64,000 bases of DNA, from contig NZ_JAEKKT010000135.1 in the NCBI RefSeq assembly GCF_019510245.1, positions 1 through 64,000 of the forward strand, read 5' to 3'. A model generated the notes under the pieces. It had not been told where the DNA came from. It ran no database searches and was given only the letters and a program-made list of their open reading frames with translations. This document shows positions 25,065-36,096 of the stretch, piece after piece. The translations under genes were made by a program, and so were the position numbers. Origin of the DNA: Streptomyces sp. Its GTDB lineage: Bacteria > Actinomycetota > Actinomycetes > Streptomycetales > Streptomycetaceae. Each line of letters starts with the position of its first letter. The stretch's first letter is position 1.

Positions 25065-25915
25065 GTGCCGTCAGCGACACCGCACGGGTGCCGGCCGCCT
25101 CCGGCAACGCCCTGACCCAGTCGTTCCGCGACTCGATGGTGGTGGCGAGGAGAAACCTGATCCGGATGTCCCGGATTCCCGAGATGCTGATCTTCGGGCT
25201 GATCCAGCCCATCATGTTCGTGGTGCTGTTCACCTATGTGTTCGGTGGCTCGATCCAGGTCGGCGGCTCCAGTTCCACCCAGGCCTATCGCGAGTTCCTG
25301 ATGGCCGGCATCTTCGCCCAGACCGTCACGTTCGCCACGGCGGGCGCCGGTGCGGGCATCGCCGACGACATGCACAAGGGCCTCATCGACCGCTTCCGTT
25401 CCCTGCCCATGGCGCGCGGCGCGGTCCTGACCGGGCGCACCCTCGCCGACCTGGTGCAGACGGCGCTCACCCTCGTCGTCCTGGCGGTCGTCGCCCTGAT
25501 CGTCGGCTGGCGGACCCACGAGAACCTCGGCAAGGTGCTCGCCGGATTCGGCCTGCTGCTCCTGCTCGGGTACGCGTTCTCCTGGATCGGCGCGCTCATC
25601 GGCCTGTCCGTGCGCACCCCCGAAGCGGCGACCTCGGGCGGCCTGATCTGGCTGTTCCCGCTGACCTTCATCTCGAACGCTTTCGTCGACGCGAACAAGA
25701 TGCCGGCCTTCCTGCGCCACATCGCCGAGTGGAACCCGTTCAGCGCCACCGTGCAGGCGAGCCGCGAGCTGTTCGGCAACCTCCCCCCGGGCTTCCAGGC
25801 GTCCGACGCGTGGCCCATGCAGCACCCGGTCGTGGCCTCGCTGATCTGGTCGGTCCTGATCATCGCGCTGTTCCGGACGCTGGCGGTCCGCAAGTACCGG
25901 CGTGCCGCCGGCTGA
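25061..25915 (+). CDS. ABC-2 type permease (DrrB-like)
   Basis: 284 aa, the membrane partner of the ATPase just upstream. About six transmembrane segments are visible: MLIFGLIQPIMFVVLFTYVF, then TVTFATAGAGAG, VVLAVVALIVGW, GLLLLLGYAFSWIGALIGL, and a last one near SLIWSVLIIALF. The ABC2_membrane pattern includes LIDRFRSLPMARGAVLTGR. It probably exports a hydrophobic compound; the substrate is not evident. Confidence 0.92.
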   Translation: MSAVSDTARVPAASGNALTQSFRDSMVVARRNLIRMSRIPEMLIFGLIQPIMFVVLFTYVFGGSIQVGGSSSTQAYREFLMAGIFAQTVTFATAGAGAGIADDMHKGLIDRFRSLPMARGAVLTGRTLADLVQTALTLVVLAVVALIVGWRTHENLGKVLAGFGLLLLLGYAFSWIGALIGLSVRTPEAATSGGLIWLFPLTFISNAFVDANKMPAFLRHIAEWNPFSATVQASRELFGNLPPGFQASDAWPMQHPVVASLIWSVLIIALFRTLAVRKYRRAAG

Positions 25916-25942
25916 TCGCGCCTCCCGCGGAAAGGCACGAAC

Positions 25943-25968
25943 AAGCCCCCACTGAGAGGTGGGGGCTT
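25943..25968. terminator. Intrinsic terminator after the ABC exporter
   Basis: AAGCCCCCAC and GTGGGGGCTT form a perfect 10-bp stem with a 6-nt loop (TGAGAG), about 28 bp after the permease stop. It can serve both the exporter operon and the convergent gene that ends at 26006. Confidence 0.8.
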
Positions 25969-26005
25969 CGTCGGTGCGCTCCCGGTGCGTGGGGGCTGCT
26001 GTCTG

Positions 26006-26431
26006 CTACCTGTTGTCTGCGTTCCGCCGCTTGGTGGTCTTCTCTCTTGGCTGATGGATGAGATCCGTGTCACCGTGCACGACTGCATTCGCTCCCTCCA
26101 GCATCCCGCGCCACGACTCCAGTCGGCCTCTTTCGGCCTCGCTCAGCTCTCGCCCCTCCCGCCTGCGCGCTTCCAGGCGGAGCATCGTGACCGGGTACTT
26201 CCACCGGTGCTCCTCCTTGACCTCCCACGGGATCAGGTCGTCGTTGCGCACGATCCGCCGTTCGAGCCCACGGCGCCGCCGGAAGTTCCCCCACATCGAG
26301 GGCACGGTGTCGATTCCGTACTTGCGTCTGTACTCGTCGATCATCCACTGGTACGTCCGCCCCTCCTCGAACCAGCGGATGACCTCCTGCTCGTTCTGGA
26401 TCTTTCTGGCTGCCACGTGATTCCCCGCCAT
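26006..26431 (-). CDS. Phage-like hypothetical protein with HTH-type N-terminus
   Basis: 141 aa, rich in Arg and Glu. The N-terminal half reads NEQEVIRWFEEGRTYQWMID and SMWGNFRRRRGL, an HTH-like arrangement of the kind found in small actinophage DNA-binding proteins. The second half is a charged helix pair (LRLEARRREGRELSEAERG). ATG 26431 begins the conserved part; a longer start at 26500 would overlap the divergent neighbour. No integrase or other phage gene is nearby. I do not know its function. Confidence 0.65.
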   Translation of the reverse strand: MAGNHVAARKIQNEQEVIRWFEEGRTYQWMIDEYRRKYGIDTVPSMWGNFRRRRGLERRIVRNDDLIPWEVKEEHRWKYPVTMLRLEARRREGRELSEAERGRLESWRGMLEGANAVVHGDTDLIHQPREKTTKRRNADNR

Positions 26432-26483
26432 TGATGATCTTGATCGTTGATTACACTTCCACGACGCACAGCTTGGGGGCCCG

Positions 26484-26762
26484 ATGAAGATCCAGGTCAT
26501 CGCCTGCGACAGGGACCGCGAAGTCCCCGCTCGGACCTATGAAATCACCGTGAGTGACGGCAGGACGGTCAAGGCGGACCTCTGCGCCAGGCACGCGGAA
26601 CCGATCGAGGCGCTGATCCGGGAGCTGGCCGGCGAACAGCCTGCCGAGGAGGCGCCTGCGAAGGCGCCGGCCAGGAAGAGCTCGTCGCGCAGACGCCCGG
26701 TCATCACCACGCTCGAGGAGATCGAGGCCCAGAAGAAACGGGGTGGAGGGCAGTCTGGGTGA
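26484..26762 (+). CDS. Small hypothetical protein, degenerate zinc-ribbon-like
   Basis: 92 aa. It starts MKIQVIACDRDREV, then YEITVSDGRTVKADLCARHAEPIEALI. Related mobile-element proteins carry CxxC near the start and DLCxxH later, forming a zinc site; here only one Cys of the first pair remains with LCARH. The C-terminal half is a Lys/Arg/Ala/Pro-rich tail (APAKAPARKSSSRRRP), as in small nucleoid-associated proteins. It is divergent from the phage-like gene, with 52 AT-rich bp between them that hold three TTGAT repeats. Confidence 0.65.
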   Translation: MKIQVIACDRDREVPARTYEITVSDGRTVKADLCARHAEPIEALIRELAGEQPAEEAPAKAPARKSSSRRRPVITTLEEIEAQKKRGGGQSG

Positions 26763-26889
26763 CTGACACCGTTCGCGACGTGTCCAAGTAGCACAGCCGA
26801 GGTGCGGTGTGGAACGTGAGCGTGCCGTGCGGCTCCGGCGCGGTGGTACCCCGGCGTCAGGCGGACGCCGGGGCGGGTGTCTGTGCGGG

Positions 26890-27390
26890 TCAGCCCGAGT
26901 AGGGCTCGGCCTTCAGGATCTTCACCGAGGCCTTCTTGCCGTTCGGGAGCTCGTACTCCGCATCCTCGCCCACCTTGTGGCCGATCACTCCGGTGCCCAG
27001 GGGGGACTGCGGGGAGTAGGTCTCGACGTCGGCGCTGGCGTACTCGCGGGACGCCAGGAGGAAGGTCATGGTGTCGTCCTCGTCGCCGTCGAAGGCGATG
27101 GTCACCACCATGCCGGGCGCGACGGCGCCGTCCGCGGACGCCGGGGCCTCGCCGACCTTGGCGTTCTCCAGAAGCTGGGTCAGCTGGCGCACACGGAGCT
27201 CCTGCTTGCCCTGCTCCTCCTTGGCCGCGTGGTACCCGCCGTTCTCGCGCAGGTCGCCCTCCTCGCGCGCGGCCGCGATCTTGGCGGCGATCTCCGTGCG
27301 CGCAGGACCAGACAGGTACTCCAGCTCGGCCCTGAGCTGGTTGTACGCCTCCTGGGTCAGCCAGGTGACGTTCTCGCTGGTCTGGGTCAC
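26890..27390 (-). CDS. greA: Transcription elongation factor GreA
   Basis: Rescues backtracked RNA polymerase by stimulating transcript cleavage. The 166-aa protein has the N-terminal coiled coil with the tip acidic motif ARFEEGDLREN-like sequence (REEGDLRENGGYHAAKEEQ) that enters the secondary channel. The C-terminal FKBP-like domain ends SPLGTGVIGHKVGEDAEY. GTG 27390 gives the length usual in Streptomyces. No sequence-specific control is visible. Confidence 0.95.
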   Translation of the reverse strand: MTQTSENVTWLTQEAYNQLRAELEYLSGPARTEIAAKIAAAREEGDLRENGGYHAAKEEQGKQELRVRQLTQLLENAKVGEAPASADGAVAPGMVVTIAFDGDEDDTMTFLLASREYASADVETYSPQSPLGTGVIGHKVGEDAEYELPNGKKASVKILKAEPYSG

Positions 27391-27558
27391 AGGTGCTCCT
27401 CGTCGGTACTGGGAATACAAAGCATCGCCCTACCCGGAAGCATGTTCCTTCATGGAAGGGCGAAACCACGAGCCTAACAATTCAACGGCAGAAGGGGGAG
27501 GACATAAGCCATCAGAATCACGTCAACGCAGGTCAGCGCCTACGTATTCCGGCTGATG

Positions 27559-27957
27559 TCAGTCGGCGTGGCAGCCGAGCAGCTCCGCCGTGGTGCCCCG
27601 GGCCGTCGTACGCAGCGTGACCACACGGTCGATCTCGGTCGCCGACCCGGTGAAGCGGAAGTCCGCCCGGCCCACCTCGGAGCCGTCCGCCGCCTGGGAG
27701 CGCAGTGTGCAGTAACCGGAGGTGCCGGAGTCCTTGTGGACCTCCAGATGCACCTCGACCGCGCTGTTGGAGGCGTCGAAGGTGATGACCTGGGCGCTGA
27801 TCTTGTTCTGCACCACGTAGTGGTAGGCCCAGTAGCCGACCAGGACCAGCAGCAGGGCGCCCAGCAGCGCACCGGCGACCCTGAGCTTGCGGTCGGCGCG
27901 CTCGTCCGAGGAGGTGCCGTAACGGCCCTCGGGCAGCCGCGTGCTCGCGGTACTCAT
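27559..27957 (-). CDS. DUF4307 domain membrane protein
   Basis: 132 aa with one transmembrane segment (VAGALLGALLLVLVGYWAYHYVV) after a short cytoplasmic N-terminus, and an extracytoplasmic beta-domain containing two Cys (SGYCTLRS and LLGCHAD) that may form a disulfide. This family of unknown function is found next to mca across actinomycetes, as here, where it is divergent with 105 bp between the starts. Confidence 0.88.
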   Translation of the reverse strand: MSTASTRLPEGRYGTSSDERADRKLRVAGALLGALLLVLVGYWAYHYVVQNKISAQVITFDASNSAVEVHLEVHKDSGTSGYCTLRSQAADGSEVGRADFRFTGSATEIDRVVTLRTTARGTTAELLGCHAD

Positions 27958-28062
27958 GATCGTCCTCCGGACCCCGGAATTATTCGCCCTCCGATTCGGT
28001 CACTATAGAAGCCGCCGATTGCCCCTGAGCTACCGGGGCGCCGACTTACCAAGGATTGAGTC

Positions 28063-28944
28063 TTGACTGACCAGCTGCGACTGATGGCCGTCCACGCCCA
28101 CCCCGACGACGAGTCGAGCAAGGGCGCGGCGACCATGGCGAAGTACGTGTCCGAGGGGGTGGACGTGCTGGTCGTGACCTGCACGGGCGGGGAGCGCGGC
28201 TCCATCCTCAATCCCAAGCTGCAGGGCGACAAGTACATCGAGGAGCACATCCACGAGGTACGCAAGAAGGAGATGGACGAGGCCCGCGAGATCCTCGGCG
28301 TCAAGCAGGAGTGGCTCGGCTTCGTCGACTCGGGTCTGCCCGAGGGCGACCCGCTGCCGCCGCTGCCCGAGGGCTGCTTCGCCCTGGAGGACGTCGACAA
28401 GGCGGCCGGCGAGCTGGTGCGCAGCATCCGCGCGTTCCGCCCGCAGGTGATCACCACCTACGACGAGAACGGCGGCTACCCGCACCCCGACCACATCATG
28501 ACCCACAAGATCTCGATGGTGGCCTTCGAAGGCGCGGCCGACGCCGAGAAGTACCCCGAGGCCGAGTTCGGGCCGGTCTTCCAGCCGCAGAAGCTGTACT
28601 ACAACCAGGGCTTCAACCGCCCGCGCACCGAGGCGCTGCACAACGCCATGCTGGAGCGCGGCCTGGAGTCGCCGTACGGGGACTGGCTGAAGCGGTGGAA
28701 CGAGTTCGAGCGCACCGAGCGCACCCTGACCACGCACATCCCCTGCGCGGACTTCTTCGAGATCCGTGACAAGGCGCTGATCGCGCACGCCACGCAGATC
28801 GACCCGGACGGCGGCTGGTTCAAGGTGCCCATGGAGGTCCAGAAGGAGGTCTGGCCGACCGAGGAGTACGAGCTGGCGAAGTCGCTCGTCGATACCTCCC
28901 TCCCCGAGGACGACCTCTTTGCGGGCATCCGCGACAATGCCTGA
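28063..28944 (+). CDS. mca: Mycothiol S-conjugate amidase Mca
   Basis: Cleaves mycothiol S-conjugates to release mercapturic acids for export, a detoxification step specific to actinomycetes. The 293-aa LmbE-fold metalloenzyme has the zinc motif HAHPDDESSKG at the N-terminus and YPHPDHIMTHK further on, plus TGGERGS. The length and the motif THIPCADFFEIRD favour Mca over the paralogue MshB. The start is TTG, preceded by AAGGATTGAG. A small membrane protein gene follows directly. Confidence 0.95.
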   Translation: MTDQLRLMAVHAHPDDESSKGAATMAKYVSEGVDVLVVTCTGGERGSILNPKLQGDKYIEEHIHEVRKKEMDEAREILGVKQEWLGFVDSGLPEGDPLPPLPEGCFALEDVDKAAGELVRSIRAFRPQVITTYDENGGYPHPDHIMTHKISMVAFEGAADAEKYPEAEFGPVFQPQKLYYNQGFNRPRTEALHNAMLERGLESPYGDWLKRWNEFERTERTLTTHIPCADFFEIRDKALIAHATQIDPDGGWFKVPMEVQKEVWPTEEYELAKSLVDTSLPEDDLFAGIRDNA

Positions 28945-28945
28945 C

Positions 28946-29170
28946 ATGAGCGCAAGCCTGGCACTGACGCACCTCGTCCCCCTCGCCAAGGAGGTCGACG
29001 AGAACAAGGTCACCCCCGGAGTTCTCGGCTTCATCGTCTTCGCGGTGATGGCCCTGGCGGTCTGGGGCCTGATGAAGTCCATGAACAAGCACATGCAGAA
29101 GGTCGACTTCAAGGAGCCCGCCCAGTCCGGGGCGGACTCCAAGGCGCCGACGGCCGACCCCAAGGGCTGA
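28946..29170 (+). CDS. Small membrane protein downstream of mca
   Basis: 74 aa. After an amphipathic N-terminus comes one transmembrane segment (GVLGFIVFAVMALAVWGLM), then a Lys-rich cytoplasmic tail. ATG 28946 lies just after the mca stop; ATG 28937 would overlap it. The position and sequence are conserved next to mca in Streptomyces as far as I recall, but no function is known. Confidence 0.75.
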   Translation: MSASLALTHLVPLAKEVDENKVTPGVLGFIVFAVMALAVWGLMKSMNKHMQKVDFKEPAQSGADSKAPTADPKG

Positions 29171-29176
29171 CCGGCG

Positions 29177-32100
29177 TCACGTCCCGGCCGGCACCGGCAC
29201 GCCCATCACCTCGCGGGCGTGCCGGCTGGGCACCATGCCCAGACGCCAGGCCTGCCAGCCCGCCTCCAGCTGCACCCCGCGCTCCAGGAGCAGGCCGTAC
29301 GCCGCGACGTACTCGGCCAGCTTCCCGTCGCGCAGGGGGTGCTCGGCGCGGGCGAGCTGGGCCAGCTCCTCCTGGGCGACGGCGGTGCCGACCTCCACCC
29401 CGCCGGGCGCGGCGTACGGGAGCAGGGTGCAGCGCAGGAAGCGGGCCCAGTCCTCGCCGCGCCGGTCGCCGTACGACGTGAACAGGGCGACCGCCTCGTC
29501 GCACAGGGCGAGGGCCTGCTGGGTGCGGGTGTTGCCGGCGTCGACGACGGCCAGCTCCAGGCAGGTCCACGCCTCGCCGTGGACCACACCGATGCGCTGG
29601 AAGTCGGCGCGGGCGTCGACCAGCAGCTGGCGGGCGAATCCCGAGTTGCGCAGCGAGCCGGTCTGGGCCGCCCGCTGGTCGCGGGTCACCCGGGCCGAGT
29701 GGTGGCGGGCGCAGGCCAGGCCGTAGACGTCCCGCATCCGGGAGAACATCGTCCGCGAGCGCTCCAGTTCGCGGACCGCCTGGTCCAGGGTGCCGGTCTC
29801 CTCCAGGGCCAGGCCCAGGTAGTACACCGTCCAGGCCTCGCCGCGCGCGTCCTCGTTCTCCCGGTGCCGGGCCGCCGCCGCCCGCAGTCCGTCGGCCGCC
29901 TCGGATGCTTCACCGGCCACCAGCCGGGCGCGCGCCAGCTGGGTCAGCGCCCAGGCCTCGCCACGGGCGTCACGGGTACGGCCGTAACGGTCCAGTGCGG
30001 CCCCGAGCTCCCGCTCCGCCCGCGCCACGTCGCCCATCCGCAGCGCCAGCTGGCCGAGCTGGAAATGCGCCCAGGCCTCGCCGTGCACCGAGCCGCCCTC
30101 CCGGTGCAGGACCAGCGAGCGGGTGAGCAGGTCGAGGGAGTCCGCCAGCCTCGCCCGGTCGCGCTGCACCGCCGCCAGCGCGTGCATCGTCCACGCCCGG
30201 TCGGTCGCCAGCTCGGGGGCCGCCTGCAGGTCGAGGGCCTCCTGGAGCTTGGCGGCGGCCTCGGTGAGGTTGCCCTGGTGGTGCAGGGTGATCCCGAGCG
30301 AGCACAGCGCGCGGGCCGCACCGGCGTCGTGATGCGCCTCCAGGTAGAGGTCGACGACGGAGGTGAGGGTGGTGCGGGCCTTGTCCAGCTCGCCCAGCTG
30401 GCGGGCCGCGATACCGGTACGCCACTGCACCGACCGCACCAGCAGACCCTGGTCGACGGCTTGGGCGAGCTCGCTGATCTCACCGAGCCGGTAGAGGTCG
30501 CCGCGCAGCAGGCAGTAGTCGCACAGCGCGCCCAGCAGGTTCTGCACGGCCGCCTGGTCGACGCCCTCGGCGTGCCGCAGCGCCGCCGTGATGAAGCTCG
30601 ACTCGTCGTCCAGCCAGCGCAGCGCCTCGTCGAGCGAGGTGAAGCCGTGCGGGCTGAACCGGTCCGAGCGGGTCGACATGTTGCCGTCGACCAGCCGCAG
30701 CACGGAGTCGGCCAGCTCCGCGTAGTTCACGATCAGCCGCTCCTGCGCCGCCGTACGGTCGGCCGGGGTCTCCTCGTCGAGGAGACGGGCCTGGGCGAAG
30801 GAACGGACCAGGTCGTGCAGGCGGTAACGGCTGCCGCGGACGTGGTCGATCAGGCCGGCCCGGGTGAGCGCGACCAGATGGCGGGTGGCCTCCGCCTCGT
30901 CGGCGCCGAGCAGGGCGGCCGCGGCCGCCGCGCCCATCGAGGCCCGGCCCGCCAGCGCGAGCCTCCGCAGCAGCCGCCGCGCGGTCTCCGACTGGTCGGT
31001 GTAGCGCAGCCACAGCACGCGCTCCACCGGCCCGACCGGACCGTACGCGCTCAGGTCCGTGGCCAGTTGGAGCGGTGAACGCGAGCCCAGCGACGAACCG
31101 GCCACCCGCAGTGCCAGCGGCAGCCCGCCGCACAACTCCCGGATCCGGTCCGCGGACTGCGCGTCGTACGGCCCCGACGCGTCCTCGGCCACCGCGTCCA
31201 GCAACTCCTCCGCGCCGGCCGCGTCCAGCGCCGCCACCGGCAGCCGGTGCACCCAGGCCGGCAGGTCGGCGGGCAGGTCGAGCTGGTCCCGGGCGGTGAC
31301 CAGGACCAGGCTGTCGGAACGCTCCGGCACCAGCGTGCGCACCTGCTCCGGATCCGAGGCGTCGTCCAGCACGATCGTCACCGGGAGTCCCGTGAGGTGC
31401 TGGTGGTACAGCTCGCTCAGCCGCTTGACCTGCTGGTCGGCGGAGGAACGCTCCCGGAACAGCAGCTGTTCGCGCGGTGCGCCCAGCCGGTTGAGCAGAT
31501 GCAGCAGGGCGTCCCGGGTGGGCAGCGGCGGCTCCTCCCGGCTGGCGCCGCGCAGGTCCACGACGACCGCGCCCCGGAAGAGGTCCTTCAGCTCGTGGGT
31601 GGCCCGGACCGCGAGGGCGGTACGGCCGGAGCCGGGCTCGCCGTGCAGGACCACGACGGTCGGCCGGGTCTCCGTGGCCGCCCGGGCCGCCTGCGCCCAC
31701 TGCCGGATCCGCGCCAGCTCCTGGTGCCGGCCGGCGAACGGGCCGTCCGCGTCGGGGAGCTGGCCGAACGACTGCTGCAGCACCGTACGCCTGCGGGCCG
31801 CCGCGCTCTTGTCCGTGCCGCGCAGCCCCGGTCCCTGCTTCTTCGGTCCCGTGGAGGCGCTGAGCACCCGCTGCTGGTCGAGGAACGGCCGGATGCCCCG
31901 CACTTCCAAAGCGGTCAGCCACTGCAGCCGCAGCTGCTCGGGGCCGCCGGGCTGACCGGCCGCGCCGGCGTGGTGATGAGCGGCGGGCAGATGGGAGCCG
32001 GCGACCTTGACGACCGTGGCGGCCGCCCCGGCCACCCCGACGGCGACGCCCGCGCCGAGCGCCGTGGCCGCTCCGGTGCCCAGGGAGAGGTCGGCGACGG

Positions 32101-32377
32101 TGGCGGCGACCGCCGCGACGGCCGCGACCAGCAGGGGCGTTCCGGAACCCTCCTTCGCGTAGCGCCGGCCGAAGCTCGGCCGGCCCGCCTCCGTCTCGTC
32201 GAGGGCGTGGGTGTACGCCGCGTACTCCTCGGCGGCCGTGCGCTCCATCTCCGCCAGCCCGCCGCGCGCCCGGGACAGCAGCACCTGCCCGTCGACACGG
32301 CCGCCCGAACGGCGGACCTCCTCCTCCACGGCCCGCACCAGCAGCCGATCGGCTTCCGCCCGATGGGCGTCCCGCAT
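29177..32377 (-). CDS. STAND NTPase (NB-ARC-like) with TPR repeats and membrane segments
   Basis: About 1066 aa. The N-terminal ~80 residues are helical, followed by two Ala/Gly-rich hydrophobic stretches (about residues 80-125) that could span the membrane. The NTPase has its P-loop GEPGSGRT near residue 250, with Arg in place of the usual Lys, Walker B VTIVLDDASD, and the NB-ARC GLPLALRVAGSSL block; a winged-helix region ends RYRLHDLVRSFA. At least eight TPR-like repeats follow (EAWAHFQLGQLALRMG, EAWTVYYLGLALEETG). ATG 32377 has GGAGGGGGA upstream. It resembles AfsR without a SARP domain. Signalling or defence roles are both possible. Confidence 0.88.
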   Translation of the reverse strand: MRDAHRAEADRLLVRAVEEEVRRSGGRVDGQVLLSRARGGLAEMERTAAEEYAAYTHALDETEAGRPSFGRRYAKEGSGTPLLVAAVAAVAATVADLSLGTGAATALGAGVAVGVAGAAATVVKVAGSHLPAAHHHAGAAGQPGGPEQLRLQWLTALEVRGIRPFLDQQRVLSASTGPKKQGPGLRGTDKSAAARRRTVLQQSFGQLPDADGPFAGRHQELARIRQWAQAARAATETRPTVVVLHGEPGSGRTALAVRATHELKDLFRGAVVVDLRGASREEPPLPTRDALLHLLNRLGAPREQLLFRERSSADQQVKRLSELYHQHLTGLPVTIVLDDASDPEQVRTLVPERSDSLVLVTARDQLDLPADLPAWVHRLPVAALDAAGAEELLDAVAEDASGPYDAQSADRIRELCGGLPLALRVAGSSLGSRSPLQLATDLSAYGPVGPVERVLWLRYTDQSETARRLLRRLALAGRASMGAAAAAALLGADEAEATRHLVALTRAGLIDHVRGSRYRLHDLVRSFAQARLLDEETPADRTAAQERLIVNYAELADSVLRLVDGNMSTRSDRFSPHGFTSLDEALRWLDDESSFITAALRHAEGVDQAAVQNLLGALCDYCLLRGDLYRLGEISELAQAVDQGLLVRSVQWRTGIAARQLGELDKARTTLTSVVDLYLEAHHDAGAARALCSLGITLHHQGNLTEAAAKLQEALDLQAAPELATDRAWTMHALAAVQRDRARLADSLDLLTRSLVLHREGGSVHGEAWAHFQLGQLALRMGDVARAERELGAALDRYGRTRDARGEAWALTQLARARLVAGEASEAADGLRAAAARHRENEDARGEAWTVYYLGLALEETGTLDQAVRELERSRTMFSRMRDVYGLACARHHSARVTRDQRAAQTGSLRNSGFARQLLVDARADFQRIGVVHGEAWTCLELAVVDAGNTRTQQALALCDEAVALFTSYGDRRGEDWARFLRCTLLPYAAPGGVEVGTAVAQEELAQLARAEHPLRDGKLAEYVAAYGLLLERGVQLEAGWQAWRLGMVPSRHAREVMGVPVPAGT

Positions 32378-32489
32378 GTCCCGTCCCCCTCCAGCGGCAA
32401 CTCCTTTGTCCACAAGTGTCCTTGCGAAGGGTCGCGATGGCGAGGGGGCGGCGATCAGGGGTGGGTGAGGGTTCGGTGGTGGCCGCGGG

Positions 32490-32894
32490 TCACCGGGCGG
32501 CCGGACCGGGCTGGGCGGCGATTCGGCCCCACCCCTTGGACAGGGCCAGGTACACGCAGGCCGCCGCCAGGCCCGCCTCCGCCACGGCGCTGGCCAGCGC
32601 CACGAGCAACTCGGTGCCCACTGCCGACGTCGTTATGTCGAACCAGGCGTCCAGGACCGCCACCGATGCCGTCGCCGACGCCGTGAGCCGGGCCCGGGCG
32701 TCGCCGCGCAGGCCGAGTACCGCCGTCGCCGCGCACCCCGCCGCCATCAGGACGTCCAGACCGATCCAGGCCACCGCCCAGTTGTGCACCTCGGTCTTGG
32801 TGGGCAGCGTCAGCGCCAGCACCACCATCCACGGCACGAGCAGCACGGCGGACGATCCGAGAAGGATCAGTGCCCACCGCTTCAGCCGCCTCAT
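32490..32894 (-). CDS. Four-helix integral membrane protein, hypothetical
   Basis: 134 aa with four predicted transmembrane segments: WALILLGSSAVLLVPWMVVL, WAVAWIGLDVLMAAGCAATA, a middle one near VAVLDAWFDI, and LLVALASAVAEAGLAAACVY. ATG 32894 starts MRRLKRW, a positive-inside N-terminus; the frame is open to 32939. Unknown function; upstream of the STAND gene on the same strand, 112 bp apart. Confidence 0.7.
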   Translation of the reverse strand: MRRLKRWALILLGSSAVLLVPWMVVLALTLPTKTEVHNWAVAWIGLDVLMAAGCAATAVLGLRGDARARLTASATASVAVLDAWFDITTSAVGTELLVALASAVAEAGLAAACVYLALSKGWGRIAAQPGPAAR

Positions 32895-33086
32895 CCGTTT
32901 CGCCTCTCGGGTCTGCACCACCGTTGACCGGTCCAACACCTGATCCCCCTCGCCTTGTTCCGGATGCGTGGCTGTGGAACCTGTGAATCGCCCGGGGTCC
33001 CCGCCCTTGCCCTTACGCTAGACCGCAGAGGAAATTCTGCAAAGGAAATTCGGCAGACTTCCGGGAAGAGTCGGGGAGGCTCAGGG

Positions 33087-33765
33087 ATGTCTCAGGGTTC
33101 TCAGGGTTACGGTGACCGCATGACCGACGGCACGCCCCACGGGGCCGGAACACCCGAGCCCGCCGCACCCGCCGAGAAGGCCGCCGCCGGCAGGACGCCC
33201 GCCGCACCCGCCGAGCTGACCGGCCTGGAGCGCACCGCCCTCTACAAGTCCCTCGGCAACCCCCTGCGCCGCCGGATCCTCGACTACCTCGGCCGGCACG
33301 GCGAGGCGAACTCCACCGTGCTCGCCCGCGAACTCGGCGAGAGCTCCGGCACCACCAGCTACCACCTGCGCAAACTCGCCGAGCAGAACCTCGTCGCGGA
33401 GATCCCGGAGAAGTCCGGCGGCCGGGAGCGCTGGTGGCGGAGCGTGCCCTTCAGTCACACCACGCCGGACCCCGCGACGATGGCCCCGGACGAGTACGCC
33501 GCCGCCAGACAGCTCGCCGCGCTCAAGATCGATGTCGACACCGAGCTGTTCCGCCGCGCCCACCGCGAGTACCGCGGTCCGCAGGGGTGGGCGCAGGTGC
33601 AGCGGTACGGCACCTGGCTCACCCAGGACGAACTCCTCGCGTTCATGCAGGAGTACCAGGCCCTCCTCGGCCGCTACGCCCACTCCCGCGAGACCGCCAC
33701 CGAGGGGGCGCGCCCGGTCGGCATGCGTTTCTACGCGGTGCCCGAGCCCGTGGGAGAGTGGGAAA

Positions 33766-33785
<20 letters not shown>
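33087..33785 (+). CDS. ArsR-like winged-helix transcriptional regulator
   Basis: 232 aa. After a Pro/Ala-rich N-terminus comes an ArsR-type [24 protein letters not shown], then [21 protein letters not shown] and a wing with [12 protein letters not shown]. The C-terminal half is helical, for dimerisation or ligand binding. ATG 33087 follows GGGGAGGC. The end overlaps the start of the next gene by 20 bp, so the two are co-translated. Confidence 0.88.
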
Positions 33786-35805
<2,020 letters not shown>

Positions 35806-35819
35806 AGTCCGCCGAGCCC

Positions 35820-35837
35820 GCGCCCCTGCCGGGGCGC
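35820..35837 (+). terminator. Hairpin terminator after the YyaL-type gene
   Basis: GCGCCCC-TGCC-GGGGCGC, a perfect 7-bp stem with a 4-nt loop, 14 bp after the stop codon. Confidence 0.65.
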
Positions 35838-35918
35838 TGCGTTCGCTGTCTTGAAACATGCCATTTATCGGCCGAGTTCACGCTCTTCACATCACCCTCA
35901 TAAGATCCACCCTGTGCT

Positions 35919-35942
35919 GTGACAGGTGTGACCTGCCGTCAC
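35919..35942. promoter_or_regulatory. Overlapping inverted repeats upstream of the polysaccharide locus
   Basis: Two perfect inverted repeats overlap: CAGGT-GTG-ACCTG (35923-35935) and GTGAC-CTGCC-GTCAC (35928-35942). An additional GTGAC at 35919 makes a direct repeat. They lie about 155 bp before the synthase start, ahead of an AT-richer stretch (TTTGTAAGTGAAATTTGCG). Likely regulator-binding sites. The 1-nt wider spacing makes a canonical Crp site doubtful. Confidence 0.45.
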
Positions 35943-36096
35943 GGTTGGGGCGGGATGGGTGTGAAGACTTTGTAAGTGAAATTTGCGCTTTGTGTGATCG
36001 GCGTTCACCCGCAAGCCCCTAGCATCGCTGGAGCAGTGCCCGGTTCTGTCGCATTTCGGACCGTGGCAGTCATGTCATGTGGGGGGAGAGCGCAAC

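Noticed and set aside
35928..35942. Crp (cAMP receptor protein) site upstream of the polysaccharide synthase
   Set aside because: GTGAC-CTGCC-GTCAC is one base too wide for the Streptomyces Crp consensus GTG-N6-GNCAC, so I report only an inverted repeat.
35880..36096. c-di-AMP riboswitch before the polysaccharide locus
   Set aside because: The region lacks the conserved core elements of that class; only short inverted repeats are present.
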